Shown piece after piece: positions 1 to 10,650 of a stretch of 64,000 bases of DNA. The DNA lies in the NCBI RefSeq assembly GCF_001039355.2, contig NW_019774870.1, positions 274,367 through 338,366 on the forward strand, read 5' to 3'. Within the stretch, counting starts at the first letter, position 1, and the number at the start of each line of letters is the position of its first letter. Under the pieces are notes generated by a model, which was given only the letters and a program-made list of their open reading frames with translations, ran no database searches and had not been told where the DNA came from. Both the position numbers and the translations under genes were made by a program. The stretch is from Lingula anatina (taxonomy: Eukaryota; Brachiopoda; Lingulata; Lingulida; Lingulidae).

Positions 1-216
1 CAAAATTAATAATACATTCAGAATGATATGCTAGTCAGTGGTGAAAGTTACAATAAGACCCAAGTAATCCATCCATATGAAAAACTGACATAATATATCA
101 TGACTGGCATGAAAATTTTGTAGATATTCCTTGCAAAATATGTAACTGAAATCAAAGTAACCAATCAAGCCAAGCTTCATAATTCTGTGGATATTTAAAT
201 TTTATGTTGACGTTAC

Positions 217-2891
217 CAACCATTTGTTGATTTTGCTGTTGAACAATCTGCTGCTGTTTCTCTGCCTCAAGCAGCTGCTGTTGCTGCAATGCCCGCTCCA
301 ACATTTCTTGTTCTTTTTTCTGTTCTTCCAACAAAGCCTTTTGCTGCATGCCTAGCATCTCTTTTTGTTTCTCTGCTTCCAATAACTGTTGTTGAAGTAA
401 TGCTTTCCCTTGCAACTCTTGTTCCATTGCTTGCTGTCTTTCCTTAAGATGCAATTTGTATAAATGAAGAGACATGCATTGCATATATTCTCCTGATATA
501 TCCAATACTTATGTGACACCTTCATTAAAAAACGAACAAAAAGGCAAAAAATGTGAAAAAAGTTTGATTCTCACCTGTTCTATTAGTGCCCGCTGCTGCT
601 GAGCAAGCTGAATCAAACTGGGGTCCATTTGTGGTTTCTAAAAGAAATATTTGAAAACTTTAATATTTCAACACACATTTTCAGAAATTATAATTTTTTT
701 ATAATCCTATTAAACACTTTTATTTGTTCCCTATATAACATTTTCAAAAATTGTATAACTTAGCTTATGAATAAAACATACCTTCTCAGCTGGACTTGCT
801 CCCTGAGCACTCATGGGAACTGGTTGTGAAGATGCCTGCGATGCTGGGGGTGTTGCCCAGGGTGGTGTCACTGACCCAGGGTGGTCACTCACCTTGGCCA
901 CAGATGGTGGTGGGGCCGCTGACATAGTGGAAGGTAGGCTTGGCTTTACATCTGCAGCCTCCCAGGGTGCAGGGGCTGCACTGCCACCAGAGGACTGCAC
1001 AGACATTGGAGCTGGCACAACAGGTTCCGGCATAGGCATAGGAGCCTGAGGAGGAGGAGGACCAGAAGCCAGGTCTTGTTGAAATACCTGTGGGGCAGGT
1101 TGTTGATGGAAAGCCTGCGGGGTGGGTTCTGGTTGAAATGCCTGAACACTGGCCACATTGGCCTGTATGGGAGGTTGTGCCTGTTGCTGCTGCTGCTGCT
1201 GCTGGTCAGGTCTTCCATCATGAGACATGACTGCAGGAAGAGGCACAGACACTGGGATTTCTGGTTGTCCCATCATCTGGGGCATTGCCATTTGGTCACC
1301 ACCTCCCTGCATTGAGAATAATGATGGTGGCATGATGTCAACTGGTGCTTGCTGTGGTGGTGAAAACATGGGAGGCAATGTCTCAGACTGGGGAAGGTAT
1401 GCAGAATGAGGCTGTTGCATCATCTAGGGGGAGAAAAACAAAATTAGATTTGTTTAAGATCCATTTGTGACCATTTATTTTTAAAGCAAAAAGTTATATT
1501 ACACTATCTTGTTTTATTCACTAAGCTTACACTAGCATATAAAGACACTGCCAACTCCACTGTGAACAACAAAAAATATTTTGAACTTGCTTACAAAATT
1601 ACAATTATTGGACTATATTTTTATTATTTGTCCTGGCAAAATGTATTTACAGAGTTATAGATCTTTTTTTATACTTCATAAATGCTTTTTTCAAACTTGT
1701 TCTGAAGTATTTTATTTGCTTATTTTATTAATTTTTCAATTATAAGGCAAATAACTTGCCTGCTCCTCTTGTAGTGAGGGAGGTTGTTCCGCTTCCATGG
1801 CCTTCTGCTATAATGTACAATAACTCAATGACTTATGACAATCAAATATAAATTTAAAAACTACAGTCATAGCACGTATATGGATCATTCAAGTATCTAT
1901 ATAATTGTTTACAAATTAAAGAATATACTCTTAGCCACAAACCGTGTGCACTAGATTGTGAAGTTTTTTTTTTGTTTTTTGTTTTTTTTTTTTTTTGAAA
2001 CAGTGTGAATGTATGATTGCACCATCTGACGGAAATTTATAATTAATTCAACTGTGTCCATATATTCCCACAAATAGACCATAAGCACTATCACAATGAA
2101 GAAACTGTCAGGCTCATACTAACCTGGTAATGCTCATGTAATCTTTGGACCAGTGCTTCCTTCAAGCCTAAAATGAAACAACTTGAAAATTAATTATGTT
2201 GTGAATAAATCTCAATTAAAAATAAAAAAAGTGCATAGTATGCAAAGCAGGTCCATATCCACATGCAGAAAGGAGATGGCCCTTGTTCGAAGGAGTTAAT
2301 ACTACTGTCCACTGACAATATAAAACAAAAAAAAATTTGGAAAAATGGGATGTGACATGTACCTTATCAACCTTTGCCTGGCTAACTGAGACTCATAAGC
2401 CAGACAAAATCATCCAATGTCTTCACTACTTCTCTACTGAAATAATTTACATACAAAAACTGCTTTTCTCTACAGGCTTTTAAGTATTAGCTACAGGTGA
2501 TAGCTGTTGACTGTCACGCACGTCCATACAAACACACACGCCTTGAGCTGACTGGGTCGCAGCTGATGCGCTGAACCCCCGTCAGATGTCATTATCAGTG
2601 GCAGTCTTTTATTGGATGATCCTGACTGGAAGCTGGCGGAGAGTAGGCCAAGGACAGAAGACGTAGTTGAAACGTAGTTAAGCAACGAAACTGATAATCG
2701 GTCACACGTGCTGAAATGCTAATAGTATTCCAATCAAAAGCATCTTTTATGAAAGCTAGTACTGTTCACATAGACTCATCACACTACTGAGACTCACCGG
2801 ACACCGTCAAACCTTCGGCATGGAGCCTCTCTTTGAGGTCCACGACACGAAGTTTGCGTAGCTCTTCTACACTCGGAACGTTGTCCGCCAT
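217..2891 (-). CDS. SAP-domain, Gln/Pro-rich nuclear protein (partial, 3' end outside window)
   Basis: Exons on the minus strand: 2891-2798, 2167-2124, 1807-1760, 1423-782, 637-575 and 442 to about 217; phases agree at each junction, giving about 372 residues before the window edge. Residues about 8-46 form a SAP helix-turn-helix (starts ELRKLRVVDLKERL, ends ALVQRLHEHYQ), a motif that binds scaffold/matrix DNA or RNA-protein complexes in the nucleus. After it comes a long low-complexity region rich in Pro, Gln, Met and Ser, with an eight-Gln run near 1185-1206, then a Gln/Glu/Lys-rich segment with two LLEAEKQ repeats that should form a coiled coil. The start ATG is first in frame and lies only 207 bp from the MRPL11 start. 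The intron after 1760 has a GC donor. The acceptor chosen at 442 and the donor at 217 are the least certain joins. I do not recognise the orthologue; a splicing or transcription cofactor is a guess. Confidence 0.75.
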
Positions 2892-3098
2892 CTTGAAGCA
2901 CCTGTATCCTTACCCCAGTCCCCAGACAATGACGGACTGGGCAAATTTCTTTAAAGTCTGCACAACATTTATCAAATTACGAATGTGAACTTTCATTGAG
3001 TAAAATTTAAATACTGTATTTGGAAAAAAAGAAATAAACTGAAACTCTTATATTTTATTTATACTGCACCATGGGAAATTGTAATCCTTCAAATCAAC
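2892..3098. promoter_or_regulatory. Divergent promoter, SAP-protein / MRPL11
   Basis: The start codons of the minus-strand SAP gene and plus-strand MRPL11 are separated by 207 bp with no other gene between them. Both 5' UTRs and the core promoters must fit here unless upstream non-coding exons exist. I see no convincing TATA box for either direction. A bidirectional promoter is inferred from geometry only. Confidence 0.55.
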
Positions 3099-6000
3099 AT
3101 GGCGTCGAAGAAAGGGGTCAAAGTAATGAAAGTAGCAAAAAAGGTTGCTGAATCAGGTTCAAAATCTACATTTCTTAAGGCAACCATCCCTGCCGGTATG
3201 GCAACCCCAGCCCCTCCACTCGGTCCACAGCTTGGGGCGGTAAGATCCACAAGTTCTGAAAGCCGACAAGACCATGTTCTAAATCACAAAACAATTTCAA
3301 TAAATAAATTGTGGATGAAGCACCGTCTTTAATAGTGAAATTAGTAGTAGTAGTATCATATTGGTGCAATGTTATCAGCACAAACCAGGTTGTTTTTCTG
3401 ATCACTTATACGTTTTCAATGTTTTGACTTGCAATTCGCCTCAGGAACGTGCCACAACTTATTACAACATAGCTGCATGTGCCATTTAATTTAATACTCA
3501 TGTCGTGTCAAAGTAGGTATGATTGGTGATGAACAAGAGTGAAAAGCAGCAAATCTTGAGTTGGTTCAACAAAGATTTATTTCAAAACATCATGTGTTAA
3601 AAAGAGGGGACGTGGCAAATGAGAATGATCTAGATGTTATGCCTTCTGTTTACATGTACATCAACATGCAAATAGCCATTTTCATACTGAAAAAGAAAAA
3701 AGAAAGTAAAATGACATCAATATTACACCTTCCAAGTCATAATATCTTTCAATTTTGTATTTTGAAGTACAAATAGTTAACTTGGTATCCCTTTTGAAAA
3801 TAAATTAGTACAATGTTTTATTTGTCTAATATTGTAAAAATTCACATCGAAGATAACTGCATCTATTTGGCAACGTGCATATATTGGCAGGGCACATGCA
3901 ACATACTCAGAAGTAATGGAAGTCTGATTCCACTGTATTTTAGTTTTTGGTTTCTGTATGCGCTGTACCATGTTTATGTAAGGCAGTCTGGGGTAGTGCT
4001 AACACTCGCCAATTTAGCCAAATGCTAAAACTGACTTAAATTGGCTAAAAAAAAGGGCTTGATTTGACATGTTTTAGCCAAATTATAACCATTTTGATAA
4101 TAAATTGACAAAAATGTGGTGATTTGGCTAAGTGAAAGAAATTGTTAGCGCTACCCCAGGCAGTAGTGTATCTCAAAATTGAACAAAAAAAACAAGTACT
4201 GCTGACTTCTGAATCAGACAAGTCAGCAGTATGTGAATTATAATTATTTATTGGGGTTTATAATGACTCATAGACAATAAACAAATCTAATGATTTTTTT
4301 ATTCTATAGAGAAACATCAACATAGCACAGTTTTGCAAGGACTTCAACCTTAGAACATCTAAGATGAAGGAAGGCACACCCTTACCATGTAGAGTATCAG
4401 TCAATGTAAGTAAATGTTTTTGCTTTAAGGTGGGCTTCCTGAGTTTTCCTGACGAATCAAATTTTCCTCAAAAATAATTTTTCACTTACTAGTACTCAAG
4501 AACCATTGCTTGAACAGTCCTCCACTTGAATATGATGTTATATACAGTTTCTAGTGAATGCTATGGTTCTGATTGACTGTTCAGTCATTTCAGTCACTTA
4601 CACCACCTCGTCTTCATGTACATTTCAGTAGGGAATATTGATGTCCAGTTTGAAGATTTTTAAAAACTTTTTAAAGGTCCAAAATGGGAGATATAAGTAG
4701 TTTGTTTGTAATAGTAAAATAATGATTGAGAAATTTTAAAATGCAGATAGTGTATCTTGATGTAAAACTGATTAAATGCACCCAGACATGCTGAAAACTA
4801 TTCAGAATGGTCGGACATTTGGACCGGCAGCAATGAAAAATTTGCCGGACTGAATGGATTTTTGTCGGACCAAAAATCACCCTATTCGTTTGAGACAGAT
4901 ACTACCAGTATTGATTGTCAGGGTAGCTTACTTTGTTTGTGATTGCGATAGGTTTGAAATGGAAGGGAAAAACGCTTTGGCTCTTATATAATTTTATTAG
5001 TGTAGTATGTTGAATGATGACTGTAAATTCAAAATTGCGACTCTTAAAACCCTTGTCGGTCCTTTGGACCAACCAAGTCCAATTTTTTACTGGTCCAGAC
5101 AGATTTTGCCGGTCATGACCGATCGGGCCGACAGTTTCAGCATGTCTGTGTCTGTTTCTTTTGTCTCTAAATGCTGTTGACAGTAACTATTTGTTGCATG
5201 TCATTGAAGAAGTTGTCAAGGCTCAGCCAAGTATACTGTCACACATTTCTTTTGTCTCTAAATGCTATGTTGACAGCTTTGTTTTTCTTGTAGATAAGTA
5301 TTCTAGATTTAGCATTTTAAATATCAACAATTTTCTAAGTGTACTTCCTCACAGTAGATATTACCCTTTGCTAAAACGTGCCATAGCAAAGTTCAGACAA
5401 CAATAATAATAATATGCCTGATTGTTACTCTTTGAAGGACTTTTAATTCCTCTACATATTGCAGGTCATACAAGGATTTTTCCTTTTTACTCTTCATTGG
5501 CGTTATGTAGATCATTTTCCCTGGAATGTTGATATGGATATATCTCTTCAACCTATATTTTCAAAGCAATGATAATTTGTTTTATGAAAGGAAAAAATAC
5601 AAGGGGAAACATTTGGTTTAAAAAAAGGGACAGGTATGTTTGGGCACTTTTTGGCAAAGAGCCTTTATCAGCATCGTATTAAAAAATTCACCTTTATTAG
5701 CTCTATTAATTTTTTATACAGGCTGACAGAACATACAATTTGGTGATACATCATCCTCCAGTAACCTATTTCTTAAAGCAAGCGGCAGGGATAAAGAAAG
5801 GTGCCACAAGACCAGGTTAATATTACATGTAATCCATTGTAGCTAGCCAATCAAGTATTGTTTCGAAGAGGCATTTCAAATTAAAATTTTTACCGAGTCA
5901 GGTGGATCATACCTATTTCTCATTTGCAACTTACTAAAATGGAACCAAAAAAAGAAAAAAGTTTAATTTTAGTCATGTTTTTTATAACGTGGCCCTTTTC

Positions 6001-6338
6001 CCTAACAAAATATGGTAGTACAAGAGAACAAATTTATGTTTTGATAATTTTAGTTTTGTAATTATTATATTTCAGGTCAAGAAGTGGCTGGGAAAGTAAC
6101 TCTGAAGCACATTTATGAAATTGCTAGATTAAAGAGTGAAGATCCAACATTTGAAGGAATACCTCTTAAAAAAGTATGCGAACGCATCTTGGGGGTAGCA
6201 CACTCCATGGGAATTCAGATTGTCGAAACAGTTCAATTTAAAGAATATCAACGCTTTCTGAATCAAAGAAAAACAATAATAGAAGAGGAAGAAAAAGAAC
6301 TAGAAGCAATAAAACAAGCAAAGTTATTAAGAGTATAG
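3099..6338 (+). CDS. MRPL11: Mitochondrial large-ribosomal-subunit protein uL11m (MRPL11)
   Basis: Four exons: 3099-3239, 4310-4405, 5722-5815 and 6076-6338, joining in frame to 197 residues, close to the usual length of animal MRPL11. uL11m sits at the base of the GTPase-associated stalk of the mitoribosome and binds 16S rRNA. Diagnostic segments are ATIPAGMATPAPPLGPQLGA in exon 1, NINIAQFCKDFN at the start of exon 2, and KQAAGIKKGATRPGQEVAGK across exons 3-4, which is the rRNA-binding region of the L11 family. The short lysine-rich N-terminus is followed almost at once by the L11 fold; a mitochondrial presequence is not obvious, but the lysine/valine-rich start could serve as one. A polyadenylation hexamer follows the stop by about 90 bp. 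Introns 1 and 2 each hold a MITE-like inverted-repeat element. Confidence 0.97.
3988..4159. repeat. MITE-like element in MRPL11 intron 1
   Basis: The ends are inverted repeats: CTGGGGTAGTGCTAAC at 3988-4003 and GTTAGCGCTACCCCAG at 4144-4159, with a single mismatch. The inner arms are also complementary around the ATTTGGCTAA motifs. A perfect 5-bp direct duplication, GCAGT, flanks the element at 3983-3987 and 4160-4164. About 170 bp, no coding capacity; a non-autonomous DNA transposon is the simplest reading. Confidence 0.75.
4783..5148. repeat. MITE-like element in MRPL11 intron 2
   Basis: A perfect 14-bp terminal inverted repeat, CAGACATGCTGAAA at 4783-4796 and TTTCAGCATGTCTG at 5135-5148, bounds 366 bp. 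Inside it, repeated motifs of the type GGTCGGACATTTGGACCGGCA and their inverted forms extend the complementarity imperfectly for about 45 bp. No target-site duplication is evident. Just outside, TTTCTTTTGTCTCTAAATGC occurs twice about 90 bp apart. Confidence 0.6.
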
Positions 6339-6427
6339 TACAGATGTGGAGTAATTTATCTTTCAAGTTGCACAGGATGTGTGCAGTCAGGAAAAAACAA
6401 AATTCTCTTGCTGTGTTATGATGTTAA

Positions 6428-6433
6428 AATAAA
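6428..6433 (+). terminator. Poly(A) signal of MRPL11
   Basis: AATAAA lies 90 bp after the MRPL11 stop. The stretch from here to the DMAC1-like stop at 7202 (about 770 bp) holds the two convergent 3' ends and no gene that I can support. Confidence 0.6.
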
Positions 6434-7201
6434 AACTTCAGTTGTTTACATTGTTATTTATTAAGCTCCTGAAAATAATGTGATGTCAACACATTGAGCT
6501 TCAAATGTATGACAAAGTAAAAACACAACATCATTTGCAAATCCATCTGAAATGGGTTCTTAGTCCTGAATCCTTTTAAGGGTTTCCATGAGGAATTTAA
6601 CCTTTTTCGTATTTTTTCATAAATAATTACACCCTAGTCTACATAAACAAATTCTGACTAAGGTGAAATTGCTTATGACGTCATTTCTTGGCAAAGTTGC
6701 CTATTGACAAATTGCCTCTGTGAATTCAATTCAGTTCAAATTAATGCTTGCTGATGGCTTTGCAGTGATATTATCTAGTGATGTAGCCAATGTTACTGTG
6801 TCACCACCATAGAGCTGAAATACCCTTGATCATTCTTATCTATCACATACTCTGCCGTCAGGGCACTTCTTACAGCATTCCTCACAAACTCTGAACACAA
6901 GCACAGTTGGGTTTCAATCATGCTTATCCCTGTTAGTCATAATAAGCTTCTGCATAATTTAAATCCCAACCTCTTCATAAATACTTGCCATATAGTGATA
7001 TTCCCCTTGGATGAAAAAAAGCAGAAGTTGACCTTTCACTTAGCTCTTTCAACACTGCAGAAAGTGTGAAACACATCAAAAATGTAGGTTTTAATGAGCT
7101 TTTTTTAAAACTTTGATTACACAGTTACTAAATATAACATAGAGCTAAAAAGGTCTACACAGAAAGGCTTTCAACTCTTGTTCCTTTCATTCTAAATGAC
7201 A

Positions 7202-8594
7202 TCACTTGTTCTCTTTTATCTCTTCATCTGTGTTAGAAATTGTACTCAAGCTCCTCATTACCACTGTGGAAGCAAGGCCAAGGAATGCTGCAAAATACAG
7301 AAAATAATATACCATGGCACCCATACCACCAATATGAGCGATTTTTGAATACCTGTTTTTTATTTATATATTTTTTTAACATAGAGAAATGTGAATGATA
7401 TAAAAGATGTACAACTCTACATATATCACAATAAAAAAAGTTCTTAACTGTTTTTATATGTGGTCATTAGAAAGTTCAGATAAATATAATGACAACCATA
7501 TTCTTCATAAGGACATGTACTCACTTCCTGCCAGGCAATAACTTGTCACAAACCAAAGTATCTTCTTGTTGCCTTGATAATTTTGGGGATTTTTCTTGGC
7601 CACCCAAATAACATAGCCAGCCATACCTCCCATTGTTAGAACACTAGTGATAATGCAAGATTTGCATGGGGTCCTTTTCCCTGCAGTTTCAAATCCCATT
7701 GTCAATTTGTGACACCTTTTCAATGTTGTGGAATACCAAACTGTTTTCATGCAATGAACAAAATGTCAAAAACTACAATGGTTGTTTCCTGCACAATTTT
7801 TTGTAAATGTTTTTAAAGCAATTATCAAAAAGGTCTTTTGATCTATTGTTTCCTGCATAAATGCTGTACTTGGTAGAACAAAATCAATCTTTGACAGATA
7901 ATGGTTGATCTTCTTTTTTAGTTGGCAGCTTATGCATCTTTAGATTCCAGTTCGAATTAAAACTTCTTCCAGTTGACTCTAACAGCAATTCTACTGCTAA
8001 TGCATAATATACTGTAAAAGAAGGAATGATATAAATTTTCTCCACAGATATGAATTACAATTATTTTTCTTCGTAATTAAAAGAAATGACTGTACAAAAA
8101 ATCAAATATAATACTAAATTTCTAAGGCACTGAAAGATGACCGAACTAACTTGAGTGAAATTAGTTAGAATATATTTAATATAAAATAACTTTGCCTTAC
8201 TCATTCCTATTAAAACTTCCCAACACCGTTTGGGAACGGTATTAATCACATGAGGGTTCTTTTTCCAGTATCTTGGGCGATATAATAACACAGCTGAAAT
8301 GGACACACCCAAAGTGGCTGCAACCAGAGGATTTTGTTGAAATACTGTTGGGGTTATTTCAGGTGTGGGGTTCACGTCCAATGTCACTGTGCTATCACCT
8401 CCTGGGGACACAGTTTCATTTTTTGGTTCAAGTTTGTGTAAGCTGTCTTTTAATTCTTTTTGAGAGGATTCTAATTTTTTGTCTTCTTCTTGCTGCTTTG
8501 GAGATTTCTGTTCACTGGTGTGCTGACTTTCAGTACTAGTCACAGCTTGTACCGGCACATTCTGAACCTGCTGTGAGCTTTCACCTTGACCCAT
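7202..8594 (-). CDS. DMAC1: DMAC1-like protein (DUF4536), complex I distal-arm assembly candidate
   Basis: Three exons: 8594-8201, 7680-7525 and 7287-7202, in frame to 211 residues. The C-terminal part has the DMAC1/TMEM261 layout: a Cys pair TPCKSC (about 137-140), a Gly-rich membrane segment running from TSVLTMGGMAGY to WVAKK, a short loop, then a second membrane segment WFVTSYCLAGTFLGLAST. DMAC1 acts in the mitochondrial inner membrane in assembly of the distal membrane arm of complex I. The N-terminus begins MGQGESS, a possible N-myristoylation sequence like that of the vertebrate protein, followed by a Glu/Lys/Gln-rich disordered stretch. Odd: exon 1 also encodes an extra hydrophobic segment (PLVAATLGVSISAVLL) that I do not expect in DMAC1, and the protein is much longer than the vertebrate one. 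An internal donor near 8397 (G|GTGATA, same phase) would skip it. A 5' UTR acceptor may sit just before the ATG. Confidence 0.65.
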
Positions 8595-9307
8595 GCCAGA
8601 TCTGGAAACATATTAATTTTGTGAAAATAAGAATTCAATTTTGAAATACTATATAGTGAAAACTCTTGTAAACCTTTCGAATGCTACCCGATACTATAAG
8701 AACTTCTGAAACTTCAGGTTTCTATGGCATTATTAAGGGTGTGAAATTCAAGTGGGGCAACTTTTAACTCACTTTCGAAAGTGATGTCTGAAAAACATAA
8801 GAGAACGTCATGGTGAACTTGAATAACCATTGACGGGATAGGTTAAATTTTAAACAGTTTATTCACACTTCGGTGTATGTGGCTATCTGTGTGTTAAATT
8901 CAAGTCTAGCTGTGGGCCCTCTACGTTGTTCCTCGCGTTTTCAGTGATTTACATAATATTTAATAGCATTTAAATATTGTCATCTGCTAATCTAGAGCTT
9001 GACATTTTGATATAATTATGTCGAACATTTTAACGTTTTATTTCTCAGTGTCTTAATGTTACCTGCTTATTTGGTCATTGGTATACGCATGGTCAAGGTG
9101 AGCTTTAAGGTGGCTTCAGCGTTTATGGAGAAAATGTTTTACACATGGTTTAAATTAATAAATTTCAGTATTTGACTATAACTTAATTGATTGCAGTCAA
9201 TGTTTTAAGGGAACATGACGGCAAAAGCTAATGTCATCACACAGCGTAAAAGAGCTTCATTTTGTAGCGCCATCTTCAGCGCATTTCAAGACTTGTAAGG
9301 CGAGGAA
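8595..9307. promoter_or_regulatory. Divergent spacer, DMAC1-like / cornichon
   Basis: The start codons are 713 bp apart on opposite strands. TTTCCAG directly before the DMAC1-like start could be an acceptor for a non-coding first exon in this spacer. No other coding signal is visible. Confidence 0.4.
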
Positions 9308-10650
9308 ATGGCATTCACATTTGCTGCGTTTTGTTACATTTTGGCTCTAATTTTAACGGCGTTTTTGATATTTTTTGCTATTTATCACGTAAGTACATTG
9401 AGAGTATAAATGTTTCTATTTGTGTTTTTCATTTGGATTATGTACAATTGCATACTTTAAATGCATGCATGATGCCTTCTCCTCCACCGGCTTTTAAATA
9501 GTGACATGACATAATTACGACGCCACTACATGACATAATTACGACAACTAACGGGTACTTTTGTAGTATACCNTACATAAACAAGGTTTTATCTCGGGAT
9601 TGTCATTTCTTATACCCTTTAGGTCTATACTTTCAAGAAAAGTACACATTTCAACACAAAAATGACTTCTATTTTTGACCCTTGGTGGGAAAAAAAGGAG
9701 CCCAGGATTGTAAAAATGCCCATATTCATTTTGTCATTGCTTTGTCAAAAGTGCCAGATTGTATTGAATGTTTTCTTCCTGAAAGTTGCACTTATAACAT
9801 TCAATTTGTGTGTGTTGTGTTTCAGTTGGTGCTGCCAGAGTATGGGATCCATGCCCTTTTTACAATCTTATTTGTATTTGCCTGGCAGTGGGGCACTGTA
9901 CTGCTGAATGTTCCCCTAATTGCTTACCATGTCAACAGGTTTGTATACATATCAAGGTCATGCTAGAAACAAGGGTTTAGCCAGGATTTTGAAATGTGTC
10001 ATCTGAGGGGAAGGGGATTAAGCTTTCCATAAAATGTACATTTATTTATGGGTGGGTGGGTGGGTGGGGGGTGGGGGCTTAACAAACACTTAACAATTTT
10101 TACAGAACAAGTCCATACATATACTAAATGCGAGCAAGAGAGGGATGAATTGCAATTTCATATTTTTATGTGCAGTTTTCTTTAACAATAACATATAAAG
10201 TTACTTGATAATGCTGAAAATTATAATTTTGTAGGTATCTTCATAGGCCCGTAATGAGTGGCCCTGGCTTGTATGACCCCACTAGCATAATGAATGCTGA
10301 TGAACTAAGCAGAGCTCAGAAAGAAGGATGGGTCAAGCTAGCATTCTATCTTCTCTCTTTTTTCTATTACTTGTACAGGTAATGATTTAATGCATTTAAA
10401 TAGTTATGAAGTTGTTTATACAAGCAAGTAGCCAACGCGCAAGTAAGAAAAACATTTGCTGATTTGATACAGTATAAAGGCCTGTCATTGATTTTAGTGG
10501 TTGAATATAGATGTTTGAAATCCAGTTTAGTGAAATGTCTAAACAAAGTGTTTACAAAGTGTAAGTTAACATTTTCAGATATAGGGATAATGATTTTTCA
10601 AGCCAAATTTTATTTATTTCAGTATGATATATGTGCTTGTGACATCCTAA
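9308..10650 (+). CDS. cni: Cornichon family ER cargo receptor (one exon missing from assembly)
   Basis: Exons found: 9308-9388, 9826-9938, 10235-10378 and 10623-10650. They encode [18 protein letters not shown] and the first membrane helix, then [12 protein letters not shown] and the second helix, then [19 protein letters not shown] and the last helix, and finally IYVLVTS and stop. Cornichon (Erv14 in yeast) packages transmembrane cargo into COPII vessels at the ER and also binds AMPA receptors in vertebrates. The segment of about 23 residues that should join helix 1 to LVLPEY (the conserved cytoplasmic loop, IIAFDELKTDYK-type) is not encoded anywhere between 9389 and 9825, while a single N sits at 9573. 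Both flanking exons are phase 0, so exon skipping would stay in frame. An assembly loss is more likely than a true deletion. Identity is certain; which cornichon paralogue is not. Confidence 0.93.
9573..9573. other. Assembly gap (N) inside cornichon intron
   Basis: A single ambiguous base in an otherwise fully called stretch marks a join of two contigs. A short direct repeat, CATGACATAATTACGAC, occurs twice just upstream (about 9504 and 9530). The missing cornichon exon is expected near here. Confidence 0.8.

Noticed and set aside
4640-5410. Coding frames inside MRPL11 intron 2
   Set aside because: They fall in the MITE-like element and a local duplication, without domain similarity.
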